Both the position numbers and the translations under genes were made by a program. A stretch of DNA of 42,119 bases from positions 1 to 42,119 of the forward strand of contig JAAYKE010000125.1 in NCBI GenBank assembly GCA_012522575.1, read 5' to 3'. Source of the DNA: Armatimonadota bacterium. Its GTDB lineage: Bacteria; Armatimonadota; UBA5829. The notes under the pieces were generated by a model, which had not been told where the DNA came from, did not search any database, and saw only the letters and a list, made by a program, of their open reading frames with translations. Positions 1 to 7,949 of this stretch are shown here, one piece after another. The stretch's first letter is position 1. Every line of letters starts with the position of its first letter.

Positions 1-889
1 AAGTCGGGTCAGCTACCTTGTCAAGCTCGCCTATCTGATCTAAGACGACTAAAGCTCCGATGCCGCCGAACTGCGCTTCGAACTCGAGGCCATCGAGGTG
101 TACTATGCTCGATTGGACCTTGAAACTCTGCTCTCCGGGGAGAACGACGCCTCTAATGCCATAATGGAAATCAATGCGGGAGCCGGCGGCACGGAGGCGT
201 GTGACTGGGCGGATATGCTGCTGCGTGTCTACCTGCGCTGGGCGGAGCGACGCGGATATCATGCGGAAATCGTGAACTATGTGCCCGGAGATGTAGCTGG
301 CACCAAAAACGTTACAGTGATGATAGAGGGCAGAAATGCTTACGGCTATCTGCGAAACGAGCGCGGGGTGCATCGCCTCGTTCGTATTTCTCCTTTCGAC
401 TCAAACAAGCGACGGCATACGTCTTTTGCGGCGGTGGATGTGATTCCGCAAATAGAGGACGAGTCCGAGGTCCATATTAACCCTGATGAGCTTCGCATCG
501 ACACCTATCGAGCCAGCGGAGCCGGTGGACAGCACGTCAACAAAACAGATTCTGCGGTGCGACTCACCCATATTCCCACCGGCATTGTAGTCTCCTGCCA
601 GAACGAACGCTCGCAGCTTGCCAATCGAGAAAGCGCGATGAGGGTGCTTGCGGCGCGACTGGCCGAGATGCAGCGAGCGGCCACGGAACAGCGACTGGCG
701 GAACTTCGCGGCGATATTAGGGCGATAGAGTGGGGAAGTCAGATGAGAAGTTACGTCTTTCAACCATATACGATGGTCAAGGATCATCGCAATGGCCATG
801 AGACAGGGGATATCATAAGGGTAATGGACGGTGAAATAGACGATTTTATCCAGTCCCAGCTCAAGGCGACGAGCGGTTCTTCTCAATGA
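1..889 (+). CDS. prfB: Peptide chain release factor 2, 3' part (5' end outside window)
   Basis: RF2 ends translation at UAA and UGA codons by triggering peptidyl-tRNA hydrolysis on the ribosome. The GGQ catalytic motif is at 524-532, and the [13 protein letters not shown] block and the [10 protein letters not shown] block typical of class I release factors are present. Similarity to RF2 runs in one frame back to the window edge (VSYLVKLA, then [13 protein letters not shown]). The gene therefore starts upstream, and the GTG at 98 is internal. Two TAA codons, at 41-43 and 50-52, lie in this frame where the family has acidic residues. They may be contig-end errors or true nonsense mutations. The programmed frameshift site of prfB would lie near codon 25, outside the window. 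The gene ends in TGA, 32 nt before the next start. Confidence 0.93.
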
Positions 890-921
890 GAGGATGTCCG
901 CAGAAAGGCGGAGGTGGAGAT

Positions 922-1584
922 ATGCTAAGGGGACTATCGATTCTGCTTATAGCTATGGTGTGTATCGCATCGCTGGCGTCGGCGGGATACGCAGCCGAGT
1001 CAGTGTCCGCATCTGCGCTGCAAAACAAGGAACCGGGGATCGGGGAGACAGCGATTGGCAGCCTGGTAGCTGACGCATTTCGCGCTCAGGCTAAGACCGA
1101 TGTGGCGTTTGCCGCTGCCGGAGATTTGAAGGCATGCGATACGATCATTCCTGCCGGCAAGGTCAAATCCGAGGACGTCGTGGCGTTTCTGGCTTATCCG
1201 AATGACACCCTCACCGCTCGGGCTTTCGATGGCAAAACGATTCTCGATGCATTGGAAAGATCGGTTTCCGGCCAGCCTCGGCCCAGCCTTGGATTCCTGC
1301 AGGTGTCGGGTTTGAAATACTCATTTGACCCGAACAAACCTGTCGGCAAGCGCATTGCTGCCGCAACAGTCGGCGGAAAAGCTGTTGTCGCAGAAAAGAC
1401 CTACACCGTGGCGATGATGAAATCGCTGGCGGACGGCGCGCTCGGCTACTGGAAAGTCTGGTCGAAACGCACCACACCCGACAAAACCGCACTTGTCAGC
1501 AGTTCCGCCGCAGTGGAGAACTTTCTGGCAGCCAATTCCAATATCAACTATTCATCTCTTGACAGGATAAGCGCAGCCAAGTGA
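922..1584 (+). CDS. Secreted 5'-nucleotidase C-terminal-domain protein
   Basis: This 220-residue protein opens with a signal peptide (MLRGLSILLIAMVCIASLASAGYA). The rest matches the 5'-nucleotidase C-terminal (substrate-binding) domain: GIGETAIGSLVADAFR, a YPNDTLTARAFDGKTILDALE segment and LQVSGLKYSFD. The metallophosphatase domain that normally precedes this domain is absent, so catalysis is not expected from this chain alone. The start at 922 is chosen because GGAGGTG lies 5 nt upstream; an upstream ATG at 886 has no such site and would bury the signal peptide. It follows prfB closely, and its stop overlaps the next start by 4 nt (GTGA), so it is probably co-transcribed with the peptidase gene. 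Its role may be ligand binding, but this is inference. Confidence 0.8.
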   Translation: MLRGLSILLIAMVCIASLASAGYAAESVSASALQNKEPGIGETAIGSLVADAFRAQAKTDVAFAAAGDLKACDTIIPAGKVKSEDVVAFLAYPNDTLTARAFDGKTILDALERSVSGQPRPSLGFLQVSGLKYSFDPNKPVGKRIAAATVGGKAVVAEKTYTVAMMKSLADGALGYWKVWSKRTTPDKTALVSSSAAVENFLAANSNINYSSLDRISAAK

Positions 1585-2504
1585 AGATATTGCCGATTGC
1601 TTTGATATTGATCGCGTTGCTATGCTCCGGCCTGGGTTGTTCACAACCGTCAGACATACCGGCTTTCGATTCCGCGGCCTCGTTTGATATGCTCAAAAAA
1701 CAGGTCGATATAGGGCCGCGATATTCCGGGGTCAAAGGTCATGCTGCCTGCCGTGAATATATCATCTCCAATCTAAAACCCTGCGCCGACGATGTAACCA
1801 CGCAGGATTTTACTCATACTGTCGAGGGCAAAACGCTCTCGTTTTCCAACGTCATCGCCCGATTCAACGCCAAAGCGGACAACTTTATTCTTCTGGCAGC
1901 CCATTGGGATACTCGGCCCATAGCCGACAAAGAGGTCAATCCCGCAAAACAAACCCAGCCGATCCCCGGAGCGAACGACGGAGCTTCAGGAGTAGCCGTG
2001 CTTTTAGAGCTGGCTAAAATGTTCAAACAGCGTCCGCCGGATATCGGTGTGATCATGGTGTTTTTCGATGGCGAGGACTACGCTGTCAAGCCTGATTCCA
2101 GTCAATATATGTTCCTGGGGTCCAAACATTACGCCTCTGGATTGACCGCCGGCGAGAAGCGAAAGATGCGATATGGCATTTTACTGGACATGATCGGCGA
2201 CAAAAATCTGGAAATCTACCAGGAAGCCAAGTCCTTTGAGGCGGCTCCGGATGCAGTCAGAAAGGTATGGGACACCGCCAAATCGCTGGGCTACGAAAAA
2301 ATATTTATCCCGAAGGTAAAATACAGCATCCACGACGACCACATCCCGCTTATTGAGGCAGGAGTGAAATGCATAGACATCATCGACTTCGACTATGGCC
2401 CGTGGCACACTCTCGATGATACGGTTGCGCAATGCTCGGCGGAATCTTTGGGAATAGTCGGTGCGGTTGTCGCAAAGGTAGTATATAAGGAAAAGGCCAA
2501 ATGA
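1581..2504 (+). CDS. M28-family zinc peptidase or glutaminyl-cyclase-like protein, exported
   Basis: A 307-residue protein with an N-terminal hydrophobic export segment ending near Cys20; the lipobox is weak. The fold is recognised from ordered metal-site motifs: AAHWDTRP (His108), GANDGASG (Asp133), FFDGEDY (Glu165), LLDMIGD (Asp203/207) and a late PWHTLDDT histidine. This set is shared by M28 aminopeptidases and glutaminyl-peptide cyclotransferases. The FFDGED segment with an aspartate before GE fits the cyclase-like branch, so either activity is possible. The start is GTG, overlapping the previous stop by 4 nt, and the stop overlaps the next ATG by 4 nt. It likely acts in the periplasm or at the membrane surface on peptides. 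Confidence 0.85.
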   Translation: MKILPIALILIALLCSGLGCSQPSDIPAFDSAASFDMLKKQVDIGPRYSGVKGHAACREYIISNLKPCADDVTTQDFTHTVEGKTLSFSNVIARFNAKADNFILLAAHWDTRPIADKEVNPAKQTQPIPGANDGASGVAVLLELAKMFKQRPPDIGVIMVFFDGEDYAVKPDSSQYMFLGSKHYASGLTAGEKRKMRYGILLDMIGDKNLEIYQEAKSFEAAPDAVRKVWDTAKSLGYEKIFIPKVKYSIHDDHIPLIEAGVKCIDIIDFDYGPWHTLDDTVAQCSAESLGIVGAVVAKVVYKEKAK

Positions 2505-3271
2505 TCGATTCCCACGTGCATTCTCACTGCTCCGGCGACTGCCAAACTCCCATGATGGACGCCTGCCGAAGCGCAGTGAGCCGCGGCATAACCGATATCA
2601 CATTCACCGACCACCTCGACTTCGAGCCGACCGATCTATGCTATGGATTCTTCGATTATGATCTCTATAAACGCCGCATATCGGAGGTGCGGGACGCATT
2701 CGCCGGCCAGTTGACCATAAACTGCGGCATCGAGGTGGATTATGCAGTCACCTACCAATCCAGCATCGAGGAATACTTGGCTGACAAGGAGTTCGACTAC
2801 ATACTCGGGGCGGCGCATTACGTTGGGGATACTATCCTGGAGGATCACGCAAAGTATTTCCCCGGCAAAGCAGTCCGCGAAGCCTACGCTCCATATTTCG
2901 AAACGGCTCTTGCCGCTGCGCAGAGCGGGCTGTTTAACGCGCTTGCGCATGTCGATTTGTGCAAGCGATATGGAGTGCTCTATTATGGCCCGTTCGATTG
3001 GTCCCCATACAGCGAAATAATAGAGCAAATTCTGCGACTGGTGATCGAGCAGGGCATGGCGCTGGAGATCAACACATCAGGACTGCGTCAGGCTCCCGCT
3101 GAAAGCTATCCCGGTCGCGGCATTCTTGAGCTTTACCATGCGCTGGGCGGGCGAAAAGTCACCATCGGCTCCGATGCGCACAGAGCCGAGGATGTTGGAG
3201 CGGGGATCGTTCAGGCAAGCGAAATGGCACGTGATATAGGGCTGGCGCAGGTCAGCGTGCGGTCGCTATAG
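2501..3271 (+). CDS. hisK: PHP-domain phosphatase, histidinol-phosphatase (HisK) type
   Basis: A 256-residue PHP-family metallophosphoesterase. The four PHP motifs are visible in order: DSHVHSHCSGD near residue 3, FTDHLDF, GIEVDY and GAAHYV, followed by ALAHVDL and the C-terminal GSDAHR. These supply the His/Asp/Glu ligands of a trinuclear metal site. Length and motif layout match HisK-type histidinol-phosphate phosphatases of histidine biosynthesis. No other his gene is nearby, so the substrate is inferred. The ATG overlaps the upstream stop (ATGA). The gene ends in TAG and overlaps the convergent ridA gene by 20 nt. Confidence 0.85.
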   Translation: MIDSHVHSHCSGDCQTPMMDACRSAVSRGITDITFTDHLDFEPTDLCYGFFDYDLYKRRISEVRDAFAGQLTINCGIEVDYAVTYQSSIEEYLADKEFDYILGAAHYVGDTILEDHAKYFPGKAVREAYAPYFETALAAAQSGLFNALAHVDLCKRYGVLYYGPFDWSPYSEIIEQILRLVIEQGMALEINTSGLRQAPAESYPGRGILELYHALGGRKVTIGSDAHRAEDVGAGIVQASEMARDIGLAQVSVRSL

Positions 3272-3635
3272 CCTCGATCTCCACCTTTGCGCCTTTAGGC
3301 AGGGCAGCCACCTGAATCGTCGAACGAGCGGGCGGTGCGGATTCAAAATACGCCGCATAAACATCGTTCACTCGTGCAAAATCCGCCATATCCGTCAGGA
3401 AAATTGTGGTCTTGACGACATCTTTGAAGTCAAGCCCTTCGGCTGCAAGTATCGCGCCGAGGTTGTCCATCGCTCGATTAGTCTGCGCCACCACGTCAAC
3501 CGCCGTCATCTGTCCGGTGTCCGGGTCCATCGGTATCTGCCCTGATATGAACAATAGCCCATTAGCTTTGATCGCCTGTGAGTATGGCCCTATGGCCCTC
3601 GGCGCTGCGGATGTCTCAATCACTACCTTCATCAT
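3252..3635 (-). CDS. ridA: RidA-family enamine/imine deaminase
   Basis: A 127-residue RidA (YjgF/YER057c/UK114) protein. The family hydrolyses reactive 2-aminoacrylate-type enamines released by PLP enzymes, in the cytoplasm as a homotrimer. Visible hallmarks are RAIGPYSQAI near the start, LLFISGQIPMDP, a central NLGAILAAEGLDFKDVVKTTIFL and the C-terminal PPARSTIQVAALPKGAKVEIEAIA with the conserved Arg. Two adjacent ATG codons (3635 and 3632) follow GGAGG; the second has better spacing (7 nt). It overlaps both the convergent hisK and the upstream inositol-phosphatase-type gene by 20 nt, so it is probably translated from the latter's transcript. Confidence 0.93.
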   Translation of the reverse strand: MMKVVIETSAAPRAIGPYSQAIKANGLLFISGQIPMDPDTGQMTAVDVVAQTNRAMDNLGAILAAEGLDFKDVVKTTIFLTDMADFARVNDVYAAYFESAPPARSTIQVAALPKGAKVEIEAIATAR

Positions 3636-4560
3636 CTAACCTCCGAAAGCCGTCGTTTATCATATTCAAAAATTGACCGTGCAACTCCGGCGTGGACGCG
3701 GCCAGCATGGACTGTATGTTTGCCTCAGTGCTGTCGAGCAGGTTGATATCGTCCAATGACCTTCCCCACGCATCCGTAACCACGCATCCCGCTTCCATCG
3801 CTATAAAAGCTGCCGCCGCGAAGTCGTATGGAAACAGGCCGATCACTCTATTATTACCCGCTTTTATAAAGTCCTGTCGCGACGACGGAAAATCCTTCAG
3901 CAATCTTCCCGCTACATCCGCTACCGCGCTCAGTTGTCCATTCACGAGTCTGGTCAATGAGAACGCGGTGCTGTTGAGCACAAAAAATCCGCCGGTTATG
4001 CTCGATGCCGCCAGCGGATCGGCAATCACGACAGCAATTTTATCGAGCGGACGCCCGGCGACCTCCGTAGTCCATGCGGCTCGGGTGACATCTTTGACTG
4101 CCGTCGGCGAGATGGCGACCTGCGTTCCGCCTTCGAATATCTTCGCGCCGCATCCTTTTTCGGCTGCAAAAGCCCTGTCGTGCTTAATTTCGTATATGCA
4201 ACCCGCTACAACGTCCCGCATACGCGCCTTTTCGCCATATCTGGTCACAGCGACCGATACAACGCAGCTTTCAAAGCCTGCCATTGCAGGGCGACTTCCA
4301 TCTATGGGATCGATAATTAACGTCGCCTCAGGGTTGCCGAACTCCCTGAGCCCTTCATCTTCTGTATATATCGCTACGTTGAGCTTGTTCGCTTCAATAA
4401 AGCTGATGACAGCTTCCTCGGCAATGCAGTCAATGCCAAAAGTTGCATCCCCGCTCGAAGCAGCACCTGCGATATTGCGGGCAGCGGCTTTGCCGATCAG
4501 CGGACGCACCGCCTCCCGAATATGCGAAGCCATACCCGCAGCAATCTGAACATAATCCAT
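3616..4560 (-). CDS. Inositol monophosphatase family protein
   Basis: A 314-residue member of the IMPase/FBPase/CysQ phosphatase superfamily. The metal-binding motifs are IYTEDEG (Glu of motif A), LIIDPIDGSRPA (the DPxDGT/S motif) and a late PYDFAAAA that corresponds to WDxAAG with Trp replaced by Pro. The Thr of DGT is Ser, which is tolerated in the family. The substrate (inositol phosphate, PAP or fructose-1,6-bisphosphate) cannot be settled from sequence. A GGGGG run sits 8 nt before the ATG. It forms a two-gene unit with ridA. Confidence 0.85.
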   Translation of the reverse strand: MDYVQIAAGMASHIREAVRPLIGKAAARNIAGAASSGDATFGIDCIAEEAVISFIEANKLNVAIYTEDEGLREFGNPEATLIIDPIDGSRPAMAGFESCVVSVAVTRYGEKARMRDVVAGCIYEIKHDRAFAAEKGCGAKIFEGGTQVAISPTAVKDVTRAAWTTEVAGRPLDKIAVVIADPLAASSITGGFFVLNSTAFSLTRLVNGQLSAVADVAGRLLKDFPSSRQDFIKAGNNRVIGLFPYDFAAAAFIAMEAGCVVTDAWGRSLDDINLLDSTEANIQSMLAASTPELHGQFLNMINDGFRRLDDEGSD

Positions 4561-4612
4561 TAACGCATCCCCCGGCAGATTATACTTCTAATTATGGGCA
4601 AGGTCGAGGGTC

Positions 4613-4645
4613 TAGAGGTTAGAAGTTAGAGGTTAGAGGTTAGGG
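4613..4645. repeat. Degenerate GAGGTTA heptamer run, copy 1
   Basis: Four to five 7-bp units (GAGGTTA, GAAGTTA, GAGGTTA, GAGGTTA) lie in the gap between the phosphatase-gene start and the terminator of the Ig-like gene. The same heptamer recurs in at least five other intergenic places in this window, mostly next to or inside the GTAAC-ended repeat elements. No coding sense is apparent. Confidence 0.75.
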
Positions 4646-4717
4646 AAGCAGATTACTATATATTTGATGGGCAGGGATCTCCGAATCCAAAGCCCGGCCC
4701 GACCGGCAGTCACGCAC

Positions 4718-4747
4718 AAAAAAAGGCCGGTTCGAAAACCGGCCTTT
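4718..4747 (-). terminator. Rho-independent terminator of the Ig-like gene
   Basis: A perfect 11-bp stem (4722-4732 with 4737-4747, AAAGGCCGGTT) closes a 4-nt CGAA loop. Read on the minus strand it is followed by a T run complementary to 4718-4724. It lies 11 nt after the stop of the Ig-like gene. Confidence 0.9.
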
Positions 4748-4758
4748 CGATGGGAAGA

Positions 4759-5847
4759 TTATTCGGCGTCAACCGATAGTTGATCGTTTGTCACCAGTGC
4801 ATTCAATACAGGAGCCGGGCCGCTCACGTCAAGCGTTCCGGTCGCCGATACGAAGTCACCGTTGCCGAATCCGTGATCAGAGTAGATCACCTTAACAGGC
4901 AGACCGGAGCCATCATCGACCGTGAAGCTGTCCGCATCCGCCACGGTAACCTTACCCCAGATGGTGAACACGTTGTCAGCAGCCGCGATTATGATGATCG
5001 GATCCCATGCAGCCTTGTTGCTCAAGCCGTAGGATGGAACGTGATTAAGCACGCTGAACGCATCGCTCGGCCCGACAGCAATCGATTCATTGCCTGCCGC
5101 GTCCTGCGCGACTCCGGCGGCAATAGATATGCCAAGGGTTCCGTTGCCGGTGATACCCGATATAGTCACTAGGCGACTCGTCAGATCCTCTCCGCTCACT
5201 GCCACAGTTGCGGCATCCGCAGATCGACCCTTATCAAGAGTGACGTCGCCGTCCGCCAGTGTAACCTCATCCGCTCCGTCTATAGTAATCTCATAGGTCA
5301 CCGGACCGCTGTCGGTCACGCTGACGGAAGGATTGCCGATTGCCACGGTCGGAGGAGTGATGTCATATACCGTGCTCGTAGCTCCGTAGCCGGTTGGTTC
5401 ATCGGTAACGTTGCCGACGTTGTCCTCAGCAACAACGGCAAAGAAGTATTCATCCTCTTCGCTCACTGCAAAGTCGAACGAACCGTTAGCATTGCTGGAG
5501 GTCTCCAGCGTGGCAGCCCAATCGCCGCCTATGCCGGTCTTGGCCCAAAGCGTTACTTGCTTAACTCCGCTTTCGGAGTCCGATACGCTGTAGTTGACCA
5601 CAATCGGCGAGGTGTTGGTAGCAGCTACCGAGGTCACGCTGTCGATGGTCGGAGGCGTGCTGTCCATCGCGAACTGCTGAGTAGCAACTTCGCTGATGTT
5701 TCCGGCCTCGTCAACCGCTCGCACGTAAACCGTGTGAGAGCCGATAAGTGATTCGAACTCTATCGGGCTGGCGGCGGCTTCGAAGCCGCCATCATCAAGC
5801 TTGACCTCATAAATGAAGTCATTGGCGTCAGTAGATCCGCCAAACAC
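4759..5847 (-). CDS. Ig-like/OB-tail surface protein, apparently 5'-truncated remnant
   Basis: A 362-residue open frame made of bacterial Ig-like repeats: YEVKLDDGG..VYVRAVDEAGN, then STPPTIDSV..VVAEDNVGNV, then ITPPTVAIGNP..AQDAAGNES. It ends in an OB-fold-like tail (IWGKVTVADADSFTVDDGSG..VSATGTLDV). Such proteins are normally long, exported and begin with a signal peptide. This frame has no signal peptide and no ribosome-binding site, and it begins in the middle of an Ig repeat just after a TAA. The upstream terminator of the Spy-like gene is only about 70 bp away. The likely reading is a gene that lost its 5' part by rearrangement; a contig misjoin is the alternative. Its own terminator is intact. 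The GTG at 5847 is a formal start only. Confidence 0.6.
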   Translation of the reverse strand: MFGGSTDANDFIYEVKLDDGGFEAAASPIEFESLIGSHTVYVRAVDEAGNISEVATQQFAMDSTPPTIDSVTSVAATNTSPIVVNYSVSDSESGVKQVTLWAKTGIGGDWAATLETSSNANGSFDFAVSEEDEYFFAVVAEDNVGNVTDEPTGYGATSTVYDITPPTVAIGNPSVSVTDSGPVTYEITIDGADEVTLADGDVTLDKGRSADAATVAVSGEDLTSRLVTISGITGNGTLGISIAAGVAQDAAGNESIAVGPSDAFSVLNHVPSYGLSNKAAWDPIIIIAAADNVFTIWGKVTVADADSFTVDDGSGLPVKVIYSDHGFGNGDFVSATGTLDVSGPAPVLNALVTNDQLSVDAE

Positions 5848-5916
5848 CCAGTATATTTACCGGAAAATAGTGTATCAAGTAGGGGAGTTGTGGCAGTATC
5901 AGGCATTAGGATGAAT

Positions 5917-5951
5917 AAAAAACAGCGGTGAGAGCTAATAGTCTCACCGCT
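5917..5951 (-). terminator. Rho-independent terminator of the Spy-like gene
   Basis: A 10-bp perfect stem (AGCGGTGAGA at 5924-5933 with TCTCACCGCT at 5942-5951) and an 8-nt loop, followed on the minus strand by a T run (complement of 5917-5922). It sits about 30 nt after the stop of the Spy/CpxP-like gene. Confidence 0.88.
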
Positions 5952-5983
5952 TTCAGCAATATCAATAATCTGACGAAACTGAC

Positions 5984-6547
5984 TTACTGATTTCTAGGAG
6001 CGCCACCGCCGGCCCCGGGTCGTGCGCGATCGCGATCCTGACGCCCTTCACCGCCATATCCGCCTGTTCTGCGAGTAGTCGCCTCAGAGAGTTTGGTCAC
6101 CTGAGCAGGGGTCAAAATGGATCTTACTTGCACCCAGGTCTGAAGGTTGGCGTCAGAGACGGCAGCATCCGCCTTTTGCGCGGCTACAAGAAGCGAGGAA
6201 GCCTTCGCAGAATCAAAAGTCGGGGCCATTACTGCGTCCCGCAACGCCTTGCTGGCGGCTTGAGCCGATTCCCGAAGCTTGGCAACCGTTGCCTCATTCT
6301 TTGTCAAAAGCGCCGCCAGCTTGGTTTTCTGATCCGCACTCAGCCCAAGTGTATCTGCGCTGCGCTCAATCATCATCGAAGAAGGTGGGGCGACCGCCAT
6401 TGCCGGGCACATACCCATCATTCCGCCCGCCATGCCTCCGGGAGCGCCGGCGGCGGGGCGATTAGCCTGGTTGCCGGGCTGTTGAGCAGATGCCATTGTC
6501 GCACAAACAAAAATCAGCGCCAATGCAATATAAACTGTCTTTTTCAA
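5984..6547 (-). CDS. Spy/CpxP-like periplasmic protein, methionine-rich N-terminus
   Basis: A 187-residue exported protein. The start is TTG at 6547, supported by AAGGAGG seven nucleotides upstream; the longer frame from 6574 would place that site inside the gene. It has a signal peptide (LKKTVYIALALIFVCATMASA), a Gly/Met-rich stretch (GGMAGGMMGMCPAM) and a helical domain with two LTxxQ-like motifs (LSADQKTKL and LTPAQVTKL). These are the mark of the Spy/CpxP family of periplasmic chaperone and stress sensors. The C-terminus is Gly/Arg rich. The Met cluster may bind soft metals such as copper, which is inference. It is divergent from the dehydrogenase-like gene. Confidence 0.8.
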   Translation of the reverse strand: MKKTVYIALALIFVCATMASAQQPGNQANRPAAGAPGGMAGGMMGMCPAMAVAPPSSMMIERSADTLGLSADQKTKLAALLTKNEATVAKLRESAQAASKALRDAVMAPTFDSAKASSLLVAAQKADAAVSDANLQTWVQVRSILTPAQVTKLSEATTRRTGGYGGEGRQDRDRARPGAGGGAPRNQ

Positions 6548-6760
6548 TTCGATTCCTCCTTTTGTGCAGCGCATAACCTCGAACTCCGAGGTATTTTGCC
6601 GTACTATCTATAGACGTTACCTCAAACAATTCGTTACAAACCACCGGCCTTCCTGTATATTATCGGCATTGTCCGCGACAAATTTCCAAATATCCTGTTT
6701 CCAGCGTCCCGCAATAGGGTATGAACGAGATTAACTCAACAATTACGGAGGAGCATTGCG

Positions 6761-7819
6761 ATGGCAAACATATCTACATCATTCATGGGATTAAATATGA
6801 GCAGCCCCATCGTTGTCGGCTCAAGCACTTTATCGAATCATACCGACAACATCAAACGCGCGGAAGATGCGGGCGCGGGAGGACTGGTCATCCACTCGCT
6901 CTTCCAGGAACAGATCGAACTGGAGGCTATGGAAATTGAAGAAGAACTGTTGATCAGTTCAGATCATTTTCCGGAATCTCTGACCTATTTCCCGCAGATG
7001 AAACACGCTGGTGCGCGGGAACATATCATGTGGGTGGAGAGAGCCAGAAAAGAAGTGAAGTTTCCGTTGATTGGCAGCCTGAACGCCACCTCAAAGGGCA
7101 AATGGATGGAATACGCCAGACAACTGGAGGAGGCCGGATGTGACGCTTTGGAGGTGAACCTGTACTCCATAGAATCCAACCCGACGAAATCTCCAAAAGA
7201 AATCGAAGAACGGACGCTGGAGATCGTGGCGGATGTGAAGTCGTGCGTGTCGATTCCGGTGGCGGTGAAGCTCAGCCACTGGCACACATCAATCTCCAAC
7301 TATTCCGACAAAGTGGTGCAGGCGGGAGCGGACGGGTTGGTGATGTTCAACAAGTTCCACCAACCTATGATCGACATTGAAAAAGAAGAGCTTGTGCTGA
7401 ACTGGAGCCTCAGTTCGCAGGCGGAGAACGGCCTGCCGCTGCGCTGGATTGCCCTGTTGTCCGGGCAGTTGGATGTGGATATGGCGGCTAACACCGGCAT
7501 ATATACCAGCGACGACGTGATAAGGCAAATACTTGTGGGCGCACATATAACCCAGATGGTTTCCGCGCTCTACTGCCACGGCCTGGAGCATATCACCGCC
7601 CTGAATACGGAGATATCGCAGTGGATGGACAAGCACGGCTACGATAGCATCGAGGCATTCAGAGGCAAGCTGGCGAAGCATAACGTCAACGATCCCTATG
7701 CGTTCGAACGAGCGCAGTATGTATCCCTGTTGATGAAGGCGCATGATCCGAAAGCTCAATATGGACTTGTGCATGGCTACTATCCAATAGAAGTGAGACC
7801 GGGGAGAGTGAGCGGATAG
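6761..7819 (+). CDS. Dihydroorotate dehydrogenase-like FMN protein
   Basis: A 352-residue TIM-barrel protein of the dihydroorotate dehydrogenase-like family. It begins with STSFMGLNMSSPIVVGSSTLS, the usual N-terminus of the group. Further barrel segments include FPLIGSLNATSKGKW, CDALEVNLYSIESNP, IPVAVKLSHW and ADGLVMFNKF, which line the FMN and substrate pocket. True PyrD has a catalytic Cys or Ser loop that is not obvious here, so the physiological substrate is uncertain. ACGGAGGAG precedes the ATG by 7 nt. The gene stands alone, divergent from the Spy-like gene, and is followed by a hairpin. Confidence 0.88.
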   Translation: MANISTSFMGLNMSSPIVVGSSTLSNHTDNIKRAEDAGAGGLVIHSLFQEQIELEAMEIEEELLISSDHFPESLTYFPQMKHAGAREHIMWVERARKEVKFPLIGSLNATSKGKWMEYARQLEEAGCDALEVNLYSIESNPTKSPKEIEERTLEIVADVKSCVSIPVAVKLSHWHTSISNYSDKVVQAGADGLVMFNKFHQPMIDIEKEELVLNWSLSSQAENGLPLRWIALLSGQLDVDMAANTGIYTSDDVIRQILVGAHITQMVSALYCHGLEHITALNTEISQWMDKHGYDSIEAFRGKLAKHNVNDPYAFERAQYVSLLMKAHDPKAQYGLVHGYYPIEVRPGRVSG

Positions 7820-7836
7820 CAACCTGGCTCAGCAAG

Positions 7837-7869
7837 AGACCCCTGCTCTTTCGGGTAGGGGTCTTAATT
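7837..7869 (+). terminator. Probable terminator after the DHOD-like gene
   Basis: A 10-bp stem with one G-U pair (AGACCCCTGC at 7837-7846 with GTAGGGGTCT at 7855-7864) and an 8-nt loop, followed by TAATTAT. The T tract is short, so efficiency may be modest. Confidence 0.65.
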
Positions 7870-7949
7870 ATGCCCGGCGGGTATTCCTTTGGCGTGGTTA
7901 AGCTGATACAATAGGCAGAGTCAACTTCACCTGGTTTGTGAGGAAAGCC

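Noticed and set aside
1-60. Programmed +1 frameshift of prfB
   Set aside because: The frameshift site is near codon 25, well before this region, and the visible similarity stays in one frame.
3692-4549. 285-residue plus-strand frame opposite the phosphatase gene
   Set aside because: It is the antisense shadow of a well-conserved IMPase-family gene, with no domain of its own.
4718-4747. tRNA arm resembling GGTTCGAA
   Set aside because: The sequence is a perfect 11-bp terminator stem with a T run; no cloverleaf can be built around it.
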